Of a DNA stretch of 15,954 bases, positions 1 to 6,659 are shown piece by piece. The notes beneath the pieces are model-generated. The model was not told the origin of the DNA. It saw only the letters and a list, made by a program, of their open reading frames with translations, and did no database searches. Position numbers and translations under genes: made by a program. Source of the stretch: JBFLYZ01 sp040756415 (lineage in GTDB: Bacteria > Bacteroidota > Bacteroidia > JADZBD01); assembly GCA_040756415.1 (NCBI GenBank), contig JBFLYZ010000076.1, forward strand, positions 1-15,954. The letters run 5' to 3'. Every line of letters starts with the position of its first letter. The stretch's first letter is position 1.

Positions 1-809
1 TATTTCTTGGCCTGAGGCAGGAACTTTTTCAGATCCTCGATCCGGGTCTGGTCATTCGGATGCGTGCTGAGTATCTGCAGGGTGTTGGAGCCATCCTTGG
101 CCATGCGCTGCCAGAACGCCACCGCTTCTTCCGGGTTATAGCCCGCCAGGGCCATGAACACAAGCCCCAGTTTATCGGCCTCGCTTTCGTGGGTGCGCGA
201 ATACTTCAGCAGGCCGAGCGTGGAGCCCAGCCCGTACGACTGCATGAATATCTCCTGTGCCGCCTGCGATTGGTAGGCCACCGCTGTTGCGAGGGCCGCC
301 TTGCCGAATTCAGCTATCATGGCCTGGCTCATGCGCTCGTTGCCATGGCGGGCCACAGCATGGGCTATCTCATGACCCATGACCACCGCCAGGCCAGCCT
401 CGGTCTGCGTAACGGGCAGCAGGCCCGTATACACTACCACTTTCCCGCCCGGCATACACCAGGCGTTAACGGTCTTATCATCCACCACGTTGAACTCCCA
501 TTTATAACCCGCTATGCGCTTGCTCAGCTTTTTCTCCTTCATGAACTGCTCCACGGCCATCTGTATCTTGCCGCCCACGCTCTTGACCATGACCACGCGG
601 CTGTCGCTATTGGGCAAGGGAGGGTGCTTGGCCAGGAACTGAGCGTATTGCTTCACGCTCATGGCGATCATCTCGCTTTCCGATACCGCCACCACCTGTT
701 TCCTGTTCGTGATCGGAACGCGCGAACAGGAGATAACGGTTGCCGCCAGCACAGCGCACAGGAAAAAGGATACAAAGATCCCCGCAGGCGAGAATTTGAT
801 TTTGCTCAT
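1..809 (-). CDS. M48-family zinc metalloprotease, lipoprotein (stop codon cut by window edge)
   Basis: Translating the minus strand from the ATG at 809 gives 269 residues, then the first two bases of a stop codon (TA) at the window edge, so the protein is essentially complete. A hydrophobic stretch at residues 11-24 ends in the lipobox VISC (25-28), which predicts a lipid-anchored protein exported across the inner membrane. The zinc site is HEIAH (146-150), with the third ligand expected in HESEAD (Glu208, followed by Asp212). STHP at 248-251 and SRTHESEAD are also typical of M48 (YcaL/LoiP/BepA-like) proteases. By family knowledge these degrade or quality-control misfolded envelope proteins. 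The gene begins 6 nt after the clpS stop, so the two are probably cotranscribed. Substrates cannot be inferred from the sequence. Confidence 0.9.
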   Translation of the reverse strand, partial: MSKIKFSPAGIFVSFFLCAVLAATVISCSRVPITNRKQVVAVSESEMIAMSVKQYAQFLAKHPPLPNSDSRVVMVKSVGGKIQMAVEQFMKEKKLSKRIAGYKWEFNVVDDKTVNAWCMPGGKVVVYTGLLPVTQTEAGLAVVMGHEIAHAVARHGNERMSQAMIAEFGKAALATAVAYQSQAAQEIFMQSYGLGSTLGLLKYSRTHESEADKLGLVFMALAGYNPEEAVAFWQRMAKDGSNTLQILSTHPNDQTRIEDLKKFLPQAKK

Positions 810-815
810 GGTGGG

Positions 816-1094
816 TTATTCGATGGTTGCCGACAAGCCGCGCTCAAGCAACGCCTCGCACATCGGCCTTAGTTTATTGAACTCTCCTGACTTAACGGTA
901 CATTTGCCCTTATAATGAATGATATAGGCGCATTGCTCGGCCTGCTCCGGCTCATGGCCGCATATCTTCACAAGCGATTCGATCACATGATCGAAGGTAT
1001 TCACATCATCATTGTAAAGCACAAGCGATTTGAGGTCGGTGACCTTTTCTTCCAGTTGCCGCAGCAACTCCGTGTCTGTTAATCCCGAATACAT
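816..1094 (-). CDS. clpS: ClpS, ATP-dependent Clp protease adaptor
   Basis: This 92-residue protein has the ClpS core: LVLYNDD (24-30), then helices and HYKGK (60-64). In the known family, the Asn-Asp-Asp motif (28-30) and the His (60) hold the free alpha-amino group and side chain of N-degron substrates, and the flexible N-terminus feeds them into ClpA/ClpC for ClpP degradation in the cytoplasm. The gatekeeper position that is Met40 in E. coli ClpS appears to be Phe34 here (NDDVNTF versus NDDYTPM), which could shift which N-terminal residues are accepted. The start is the ATG at 1094; a -7-like box lies 20 nt upstream. The M48 protease gene follows after 6 nt. Confidence 0.93.
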   Translation of the reverse strand: MYSGLTDTELLRQLEEKVTDLKSLVLYNDDVNTFDHVIESLVKICGHEPEQAEQCAYIIHYKGKCTVKSGEFNKLRPMCEALLERGLSATIE

Positions 1095-1114
1095 TGGCTA
1101 CACGTTTATTGCAA

Positions 1115-1122
1115 CAAAATTA
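1115..1122 (-). promoter_or_regulatory. Possible -7 promoter box for clpS
   Basis: On the minus strand the bases read TAATTTTG, an exact match to the Bacteroidota TAnnTTTG element, ending 20 nt before the clpS ATG. The matching upstream TTG is poorly placed: the nearest, at 1135-1137, leaves only 12 bp instead of about 19. The element would allow clpS and the M48 gene to be transcribed separately from the UspA genes upstream. No convincing terminator separates uspA from clpS, so read-through is also possible. Confidence 0.35.
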
Positions 1123-1148
1123 CGCTTTTTGATCCAAAAAAGCCAGCC

Positions 1149-2048
1149 CTAGTAAGGGTGCACGCTTTCCAGCAGCTCGTCCTTTACGAACGGGGCAATG
1201 CTCATGACCGCGGTGCGCGAATGGTTGACCACCTGCTGGGCATAAGGGCCGATGAAACGGCCTGAAAGGTTCTCCTCCTGGTCGGTCATGATCACGATAA
1301 GGTCGGCACCGATCTTTTTAGCGTGCTCCAGCGTCATTCTGGCCTGGTTGCTGCCTTCCACGCGGGTGGTCGTTGAAATGATCCCGCTTTTTTCGATATG
1401 CTTATCCACCTGCTCGAGCTTTTTCTCGAACTGCCGGGTGTCTTCGCCTTTGCTCAGCACGGCAAGCACGTGGATGGTGGCCCCGTATTTTTCGGCCAGC
1501 GCCAGGGCATAGTCCACTTTCTGAAGAGTATGAGGGGAAGTGTCGATGGGCAGCAGGATATCCTTGAACCCCTTTCGCTGCGGGTGTGTCTGCACCGATA
1601 GCACGGGACAAGCCGCCCTGTTCACCACTTTATAGGTATTGCTGCCTACAAAGAACTCCTCAAATCCCGATACGCCATGGGTCCCCATCACGATCAGGTC
1701 GGTATCATACTCCTTTACGGCTTTTACGATCTCGTTGCAGATATTACCGGTGGTGCAGATCAGCTTCGAGCTCACGTTATAGTCTTTTTTCAGGCGCTCG
1801 GCCACCTCGGCCAGCTTATCCTCCGCTTTGGAAGCGAAAGCGCTGAAATCCTTGATGCCGACCCCGGAATCGATCACGCTGAAGCTTTGCCAGTTATCCT
1901 CGATGACATGGATCAGCACCACATTGGCCCCGAACAGTTCGGCCATAAACCCGCCATGCTCAATGGCCAGGTTGGACGTTTCAGAAAAATCGACCGGGAT
2001 AAGTATCTTTTTAATGTCAAATGTTCTCATAGAATCTGGTTTGTTCAT
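1149..2048 (-). CDS. Universal stress protein, two UspA domains (downstream copy)
   Basis: The 299-residue protein consists of two tandem UspA domains, about residues 12-152 and 161-285. The first begins KKILIPVDFSE and carries a complete ATP-binding motif G-2x-G-9x-G-S (residues 122-136, GTHG through GS). The second begins KDILLPIDTS, but its equivalent loop reads IMTDQEEN and lacks the glycines, so only domain 1 is likely to bind nucleotide. UspA proteins are cytoplasmic and accumulate in stress or growth arrest; the precise role is unknown. The ATG directly abuts the stop of the upstream paralogue (TAAATG), implying translational coupling. A second in-frame Met at residue 7 is an alternative start. 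The protein ends in the residues HPY, much as its neighbour ends in KPY. Confidence 0.9.
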   Translation of the reverse strand: MNKPDSMRTFDIKKILIPVDFSETSNLAIEHGGFMAELFGANVVLIHVIEDNWQSFSVIDSGVGIKDFSAFASKAEDKLAEVAERLKKDYNVSSKLICTTGNICNEIVKAVKEYDTDLIVMGTHGVSGFEEFFVGSNTYKVVNRAACPVLSVQTHPQRKGFKDILLPIDTSPHTLQKVDYALALAEKYGATIHVLAVLSKGEDTRQFEKKLEQVDKHIEKSGIISTTTRVEGSNQARMTLEHAKKIGADLIVIMTDQEENLSGRFIGPYAQQVVNHSRTAVMSIAPFVKDELLESVHPY

Positions 2049-2936
2049 TTAATAGGGTTTGAATACGGAGGTATCCTTCTTGGGCATGGGAATGATGCTC
2101 ATGACCGGTACTTCCGAGTTATTGATCATTTCCTGGGCAGCGGATCCGATGAAGTAAGGAGTAAAATCAACCTCCTGCTGGGTCATGATCATAATAAGGT
2201 CGCCCTCCACCTTATTCGCGTAATCGATGATATTCTGGGCCAGCGTTTCCTCGCCCTTGATGCCTTTGATGATCTCGGCAGTGCATTCGATACCGCCCGC
2301 CTCGATGAAGGAGCGCACCTGCCCCATCTGGCGGGTCAGCCTGTTCACCACGAACTCATCGGTAGTGAAAAGCACCGATACCACCCTGATCCTTGCCCCC
2401 TTATAAAGCCGGGCCAGCCACATCGCCTTGCTGACCTTCTCCTTTGTTTCTTTGGTCAGGTCAAGCGGCAGAACAATGTTCACGCAGCCATCGCGATGCC
2501 GTTTCCCCCGGATGGTGATAACGGGCACCTTAGACTCACGCACCACCTTCAGGGCATTCGATCCGAGAAACTTCTTCTTTATGGTCTCCGTGCCATTCTT
2601 GCCCATAATGATGAACGTGGCGTTGATCATCTCCGCCACTTCCGTGATCTTTTCATACGGAGCGCCCTTCGCGATCATGGTTTCCACCTTCAGCTTGCTC
2701 TTCTTCTCGGCCTCGGCAGCCACCTTATCCAGCTCCTTCTGGATATTCTTCTTGATATCCGCATGCTGTTTTTTGGAAAAGAACTGGAACAGGGCTCCCC
2801 TGTCCTCGATCACGTATAAAAGGGTAAGATCGGCATCGATCTCGCGCGCCAGGTTATACGACTGGCTGAGCGCGATATAGGATTGTTCGGAAAAATCGAT
2901 CGGGATTAAGATTCTGTTCTTCTGGGTTTTAGCCAT
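2049..2936 (-). CDS. Universal stress protein, two UspA domains (upstream copy)
   Basis: This 295-residue paralogue of the following gene begins NRILIPIDFSE and contains two UspA domains (about 7-142 and 151-283). Domain 1 carries the nucleotide-binding motif G-2x-G-9x-G-S at 112-126 (GKNG through GS). Domain 2 carries the degenerate loop IMTQQEVD in its place, as in the paralogue. Residues 50-85 are rich in Lys and Glu and probably form an extended helix between strands. It is the first gene of the UspA operon, lying about 40 nt downstream of a well-matched Bacteroidota promoter. The two copies have clearly diverged outside the motifs, so this is an old duplication. The role is inferred from family only. 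Confidence 0.9.
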   Translation of the reverse strand: MAKTQKNRILIPIDFSEQSYIALSQSYNLAREIDADLTLLYVIEDRGALFQFFSKKQHADIKKNIQKELDKVAAEAEKKSKLKVETMIAKGAPYEKITEVAEMINATFIIMGKNGTETIKKKFLGSNALKVVRESKVPVITIRGKRHRDGCVNIVLPLDLTKETKEKVSKAMWLARLYKGARIRVVSVLFTTDEFVVNRLTRQMGQVRSFIEAGGIECTAEIIKGIKGEETLAQNIIDYANKVEGDLIMIMTQQEVDFTPYFIGSAAQEMINNSEVPVMSIIPMPKKDTSVFKPY

Positions 2937-2974
2937 ACATCAGGATTTTTGGTTACTACTGACTCCCAAAAATA

Positions 2975-3004
2975 CAAACCTAATGGTTTTTATTTAATAA
3001 CCAA
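2975..3004 (-). promoter_or_regulatory. Bacteroidota-type promoter of the uspA operon
   Basis: On the minus strand a TTG (3004-3002) is followed, after exactly 19 bp, by TAGGTTTG (2982-2975), matching the TTG / TAnnTTTG consensus of the primary sigma factor in this phylum. Transcription should start near 2968, giving a leader of about 30 nt before the ATG at 2936. The region is markedly AT-rich compared with the surrounding genes. Confidence 0.7.
2984..3003. promoter_or_regulatory. Interrupted palindrome inside the uspA promoter, possible operator
   Basis: The 20 bases have the form TGGTT-n-TTA-nn-TAA-n-AACCA, with 8 of 10 base pairs complementary, and lie precisely between the -33 and -7 boxes of the uspA promoter. 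A dimeric regulator bound here would block or reposition RNA polymerase. The match to any named regulator is not established; it does not fit the classical TGTGA/TCACA CRP site or the TTGAT/ATCAA FNR site. Because the stretch is AT-rich, chance is a real alternative. Confidence 0.4.
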
Positions 3005-3082
3005 TTTCGCGGGCGCGGTAAATTAACGGCCCTGGTTCCGGAAAAAAACTGACATTTGTCAACAGCCTTACTGACTCCTCTC

Positions 3083-3952
3083 ATGCAGGAAACCGAGCTT
3101 ATCCTGAACCCTGACGGCAGCGTTTACCACCTGAAGCTGCGCCCCGAGCACCTGGCCGAAACCGTTATCGTTACCGGTGACCAGGGGCGCGTTGCAGCCG
3201 TATCGAAGTATTTCGACCGGGTGGAGTTTAAGGTCCAGAACCGGGAGTTTATCACCCATACCGGGTATTCCGGCAAAAAAAGGATCACCGTTCTTTCCAC
3301 CGGTATCGGCACCGATAATATCGACATCGTGATGAACGAGCTGGACGCGCTGGTGAATATAGATCTTAATACCCGCGCGGTCAGCGCTGAAAAGCGCAGC
3401 CTGGACATTATACGAATAGGCACCTCGGGGGCCCTGCAGCCCGATCTTCTCCCCGATTCCTTTGTTGTTTCGGCATACGGACTGGGGCTTGACGGACTGC
3501 TCAATTATTACGGGGAGACCGACAGGCTATACGAGAAAGAGCTGTCGGCTGCATTTATGGCGCATACTTCATGGGATGAGCGGCTGCCGTATCCTTATGC
3601 GGTCAGGGGCTCTGACGAGCTGGCCGGCCGCATAGGGAAAGGCCTGGCAAGCGGCATTACGGCCACCGCCCCGGGCTTCTATGGCCCCCAGGGAAGGGCG
3701 CTACGGCTGAAGCCGCTCATGCCGGGCCTGAACGAGGCCCTTACCTCGTTCCGCCATGAACAGCTCCGTATCACCAATTTTGAAATGGAAACCTCGGCTC
3801 TCTACGGGCTGGCCCGACTGCTGGGCCACCGCGCCTGCACGGTTTGCACCATTATCGCCAACCGGGTGATCAAAAAATACAGCCCTGACCATCACCCTGC
3901 CATCGACCGCCTGATCCGCCTGGTACTGGAGCGATTAACTTCTTCGTGTTAA
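3083..3952 (+). CDS. Nucleoside phosphorylase, uridine-phosphorylase-like (PNP/UDP superfamily)
   Basis: From the ATG at 3083 the protein has 289 residues. The motifs STGIGTDNIDIVMNEL (72-87), RIGTSGAL (111-118), APGFYGPQGR (196-205) and NFEMETSALYGLARLLGHR (232-250) follow the order seen in trimeric/hexameric nucleoside phosphorylases; FEMET is the ribose-binding glutamate segment. The reaction would be phosphorolysis of a nucleoside to base plus ribose-1-phosphate in the cytoplasm, for nucleoside salvage. The APGFYGPQGR segment aligns best with the uridine phosphorylase family, but the base specificity is uncertain. An in-frame TTG at 3056 would add nine residues; I prefer the ATG because conserved sequence begins after it. 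The gene is transcribed divergently from the uspA operon. Confidence 0.85.
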   Translation: MQETELILNPDGSVYHLKLRPEHLAETVIVTGDQGRVAAVSKYFDRVEFKVQNREFITHTGYSGKKRITVLSTGIGTDNIDIVMNELDALVNIDLNTRAVSAEKRSLDIIRIGTSGALQPDLLPDSFVVSAYGLGLDGLLNYYGETDRLYEKELSAAFMAHTSWDERLPYPYAVRGSDELAGRIGKGLASGITATAPGFYGPQGRALRLKPLMPGLNEALTSFRHEQLRITNFEMETSALYGLARLLGHRACTVCTIIANRVIKKYSPDHHPAIDRLIRLVLERLTSSC

Positions 3953-3993
3953 AAAAACGGCTGCCCTCATTTTTTCCCGCAGTGCGATTGACG

Positions 3994-4001
3994 TAAATTT
4001 G
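3994..4001 (+). promoter_or_regulatory. -7 promoter box immediately before the SirB1-like gene
   Basis: TAAATTTG at 3994-4001 matches TAnnTTTG. The ATG of the next gene is at 4010, only 8 nt beyond, so a start site about 7 nt downstream would give an almost leaderless mRNA. The -33 region (about 3970-3975) is a T-run without the TTG core, which weakens the call. Confidence 0.4.
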
Positions 4002-4009
4002 TGATACAG

Positions 4010-4861
4010 ATGGATAAGAAGGAAATATCCGCGCTCATCAGCCTGCTTGACGATCCCGATGAACGGGTCTTCGAGCAGATCAAGGATAAGCTGCTGTCCA
4101 TAGGCCAGGAGGTGATACCCGTGCTGGAGACCGCCTGGGAGAATTCCTTCGATTCGCTCATCCAGCAGCGTATAGAGAACATCATCCACAAGATACAGTT
4201 CGGCAAAATACTCGATGAGCTGAAGCTCTGGGCCAATCCGCTCAACCAGAAGCTTATCGATGGGGCTATACTCATCGCGCGCTACCAGTATCCCGACCTG
4301 GACGATAAAAAGATCCTCAAGCAGATCGAGCAGATCAAGCAGGATGTGTGGCTGGAGCTCAATAATAACCTCACGGCCCTGGAAAAGGTAAGGGTGATCA
4401 ATCACATCATATTCGACATTCACGGCTTCAGCGGGAATACCATGAACTACCACGCCCCGCAGAACTCCTATATCAATACGGTGCTGGAAACAAAGAAGGG
4501 CAACCCGCTTTCCCTTTCTATCCTTTACGCCATTATCGCCCAGGACCTGGGCATTCCTATTTATGGAGTGAACCTGCCCGAGCACTTCGTGCTGGCCTAT
4601 GTTGATGCGGGACTGTCGGAGGACCAGGGCGACAAGGTGCTGTTCTACATCAATCCCTTCAGCCGCGGATCGGTGTTCAGCAAAAAGGAGGTGGATTCTT
4701 TCCTGCGCCAATTGCGCCTGCCCCAGCAGCCAGCGTACTACGAGCCCTGCTCCAATACCGACATCATCAAGCGCATGTTACGCAACCTGATCAATTCATA
4801 CGAAAAACTGGGGTATACCGATAAGGTGGCCGAGCTGGAGAAGCTCAGCAGCGCTATTTAA
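4010..4861 (+). CDS. SirB1/transglutaminase-like protein (Transglut_core2), no catalytic Cys
   Basis: The ATG at 4010 gives 283 residues; a GTG at 4001 would add three but overlaps the -7 box. Residues 1-65 are a short helical, HEAT-like region (ISLLDDPDERVFEQI). Residues 145-225 match the SirB1 family: a QNSYINTVLETKKGNPLSLSILY-type segment at 151-173, then LPEHFVLAY (189-197) and INPFSRG (214-220). The C-terminus (DIIKRMLRNLINSYEKLG) is the family's TPR-like tail. Transglutaminase-fold enzymes use Cys-His-Asp; here the only Cys is residue 247 in the tail, the His is 192, and the position usually Asp before PF is Asn215. I infer a binding rather than an enzymatic role. The molecular function of bacterial SirB1-like proteins is poorly defined. 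Its stop interlocks with that of the convergent operon. Confidence 0.8.
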   Translation: MDKKEISALISLLDDPDERVFEQIKDKLLSIGQEVIPVLETAWENSFDSLIQQRIENIIHKIQFGKILDELKLWANPLNQKLIDGAILIARYQYPDLDDKKILKQIEQIKQDVWLELNNNLTALEKVRVINHIIFDIHGFSGNTMNYHAPQNSYINTVLETKKGNPLSLSILYAIIAQDLGIPIYGVNLPEHFVLAYVDAGLSEDQGDKVLFYINPFSRGSVFSKKEVDSFLRQLRLPQQPAYYEPCSNTDIIKRMLRNLINSYEKLGYTDKVAELEKLSSAI

Positions 4862-5448
4862 CCTCCCGCTATCCGGGCCAGTGTCCTGAAGATAATTTTG
4901 AGGTCGGTAATCAATCCCTGCTCGCGTATATACTTCAGGTTAAGCGCCAGCTTGGCCGGCATGATCTCGCGGATATACGCCTGTTCGGGATCGCTGCTAT
5001 TTCCGAGTATCTCGTTCTCATTCGCGTAGGCGATAGAAGCATAGTCAGTGATGCCGGGTTTAACCGAGAGCACTTTGCGCTGCTCAGCGGTATACAGCTC
5101 CACGTACTTTCTCACTTCGGGCCGGGGGCCCACCAGGCTCATATCGCCAAGCAAAACGTTCAGCAGTTGCGGGAGCTCATCGAGCTTGTATTTACGCAGG
5201 AAATATCCTACAGCGGTAACCCGCGGGTCGCGGCCGCCCACGGTAAGCAGGCCCTTTTTATCCGCCCCGGCACGCATGGTCCTGAACTTGAAAAGCTGAA
5301 AGTCGCGCCCGTTCAGCCCTACGCGCTGCTGGCGGTAGAAGACCGGGAAGCCCGAACCGGCAACAATGGCCAGCGCGATGAGCAGCAGGAACGGGGAAAG
5401 CAGGAGAAGGCCGAGCGCTGAAAAAATGATATCGGAAAACCGCTTCAT
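4858..5448 (-). CDS. Initiating phosphoglycosyl transferase, PglC-type (bacterial sugar transferase)
   Basis: The 196-residue protein is a minimal monotopic phosphoglycosyl transferase. It has an N-terminal basic residue pair and one hydrophobic re-entrant helix (7-29), then FKFRTM (53-58), the catalytic Asp-Glu dyad in KLDELPQL (Asp90, Glu91), SLVGPRPE (104-111) and KPGITDYASI (130-139). It should transfer a sugar-1-phosphate from a UDP-sugar to undecaprenyl phosphate at the cytoplasmic face of the inner membrane, starting the repeat unit. Its length and the absence of four extra transmembrane helices point to PglC rather than WcaJ/WbaP. It overlaps the preceding aminotransferase gene by 4 nt (ATGA), so it may use that enzyme's amino-sugar product. 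It is the last gene of the operon. Confidence 0.92.
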   Translation of the reverse strand: MKRFSDIIFSALGLLLLSPFLLLIALAIVAGSGFPVFYRQQRVGLNGRDFQLFKFRTMRAGADKKGLLTVGGRDPRVTAVGYFLRKYKLDELPQLLNVLLGDMSLVGPRPEVRKYVELYTAEQRKVLSVKPGITDYASIAYANENEILGNSSDPEQAYIREIMPAKLALNLKYIREQGLITDLKIIFRTLARIAGG

Positions 5449-6659
5449 TTCAGCACTTCCTCTGCAGATCGGATCACGGCATCGGCCACCGTGCGCGCCT
5501 GCTCATCCGTCAGATCATAATACACGGGCAGGGATATTTCCCGCGCATAGCAACGGTAAGCTACCGGGTAGTTCCTGATCCTATACCCGAGCTTTTTGTA
5601 AAAGCTCATCATGGGTACCGGTATGAAATGCACATTAACGGAAACCTCTTTATCGAAAATCCGGGCAATGATCTCATCGCGCTGCTTTTCCCCGGCATTC
5701 TTTATTCGTAAAGGATACAGGTGGTAAGACGATTCGCGCTGCCCGTCCTTCAGCATGGGAAGCTCCGCCCAGGTCTGATCCCTGAACAGGTTGTTGTATG
5801 TTTCACAGATGCGCTTCCTCCGCTGCAAGGTATCGGAACGGTATTGCTCCAGCTCCACCAGCCCCATGGCAGCGGCAAGATCGGTCATATTGCATTTATA
5901 GCCGGCCTCTATGATATCGTAGCGCCAGTTGCCCCGCTGCGTCTTGGCCAGCGCATCCTTGTTCTGTCCGTGAAGGGTCTTTATGCATAGCTGGCGGTAG
6001 ATGTTCGCGTTGTCGAAAGGCGCGGGCAGGTTGAGGCATACGGCCCCTCCTTCGGCCGTGGTCAGGTTCTTCACCGCGTGGAAAGAAAAAACGGAAACAT
6101 CCGTCAACGCCCCTGCCTTTTTCCCTTTAAAGGACGCGCCAAGGGAATGAGCGGCATCGCCCAGCACCAGTATGCGCTTCAGTTTTTTTTGCTCTGGCGT
6201 TGCCGGCCTGAACTTTTTCCTGATCTCCCTGCCGCTGACCAAACCGTTGATGGCATCGTAATCGCAGGGCAGGCCCCCGAAATCAACGGGCATGATCACC
6301 TTGGTGCGCACCGTGATCGCCCTGGCGATCTTTTCCGGGTCAATATTAAAATCATCTTCCCTCACGTCTACAAAAACGGGCCGCGCACCGCAATGTATCA
6401 CCACATTGGCTGTAGCGGCATAGGTATAGGCGGGAAGGATCACTTCATCGCCCCTTCCCACTCCGTACCATCGCAGCATGATCTCGAGCCCCGCGGTGGC
6501 CGAGTTCAGGCAAAGAACATTGGGCACCCCGCAAAACGCTGCCAGCTTATTTTCGAGCAGCTTGGTTCGGGGACCGGTGGTGATCCAGCCCGAGCGAAGC
6601 GCTTCTTCCACTGCCTTCACGACCTCATCCGTGATCTTCGGTGGCGAGAACGGTATCAT
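5445..6659 (-). CDS. DegT/DnrJ/EryC1/StrS-family PLP aminotransferase (sugar nucleotide transaminase)
   Basis: The 404-residue protein has the fold-type I sugar aminotransferase signature: IPFSPPKIT at the start, SGWITTGP (23-30), LPAYTYAATAN (75-85), GDAAHSLGA (167-175, Asp168 binding the pyridinium nitrogen) and SFHAVKNLTTAEGG (192-205) with Lys197 as the PLP Schiff-base residue. It would convert a nucleotide-linked keto-sugar to an amino-sugar with glutamate. A Lys/Arg-rich insertion at about 139-163, before the GDAAHS strand, makes it slightly longer than usual. Its coupling to a PglC-type transferase recalls the PglE-PglC pairing for UDP-4-amino-sugars, but no PglD or PglF gene is adjacent, so the substrate is inferred. 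It overlaps both neighbours by 3-4 nt. Confidence 0.9.
   Translation of the reverse strand: MIPFSPPKITDEVVKAVEEALRSGWITTGPRTKLLENKLAAFCGVPNVLCLNSATAGLEIMLRWYGVGRGDEVILPAYTYAATANVVIHCGARPVFVDVREDDFNIDPEKIARAITVRTKVIMPVDFGGLPCDYDAINGLVSGREIRKKFRPATPEQKKLKRILVLGDAAHSLGASFKGKKAGALTDVSVFSFHAVKNLTTAEGGAVCLNLPAPFDNANIYRQLCIKTLHGQNKDALAKTQRGNWRYDIIEAGYKCNMTDLAAAMGLVELEQYRSDTLQRRKRICETYNNLFRDQTWAELPMLKDGQRESSYHLYPLRIKNAGEKQRDEIIARIFDKEVSVNVHFIPVPMMSFYKKLGYRIRNYPVAYRCYAREISLPVYYDLTDEQARTVADAVIRSAEEVLK

Noticed and set aside
60..872. A 270-codon open frame on the plus strand opposite the M48 protease
   Set aside because: The opposite strand carries HEIAH, a lipobox and the ExxxD motif, so the plus-strand frame is a shadow.
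1094..1146. TGGCT and AGCCA flanking the clpS leader
   Set aside because: Five-base arms more than 40 nt apart are expected by chance.
1677..2819. A 380-codon open frame on the plus strand opposite the UspA genes
   Set aside because: It runs antisense through two well-conserved UspA genes, is rich in His, Arg and Leu as expected from the codon shadow, and has no recognisable domain.
3051..3058. GACATTTG upstream of the phosphorylase as a -7 box
   Set aside because: It lacks the TA of the consensus and no TTG lies about 19 bp upstream.
3952..3990. A-run, GC-rich core and T-run after the phosphorylase stop, possible terminator
   Set aside because: The outer A and T runs could pair but the inner core (CGGCTGCCCTCA) does not form a stem; CTGC/GCAG is too short and widely spaced.
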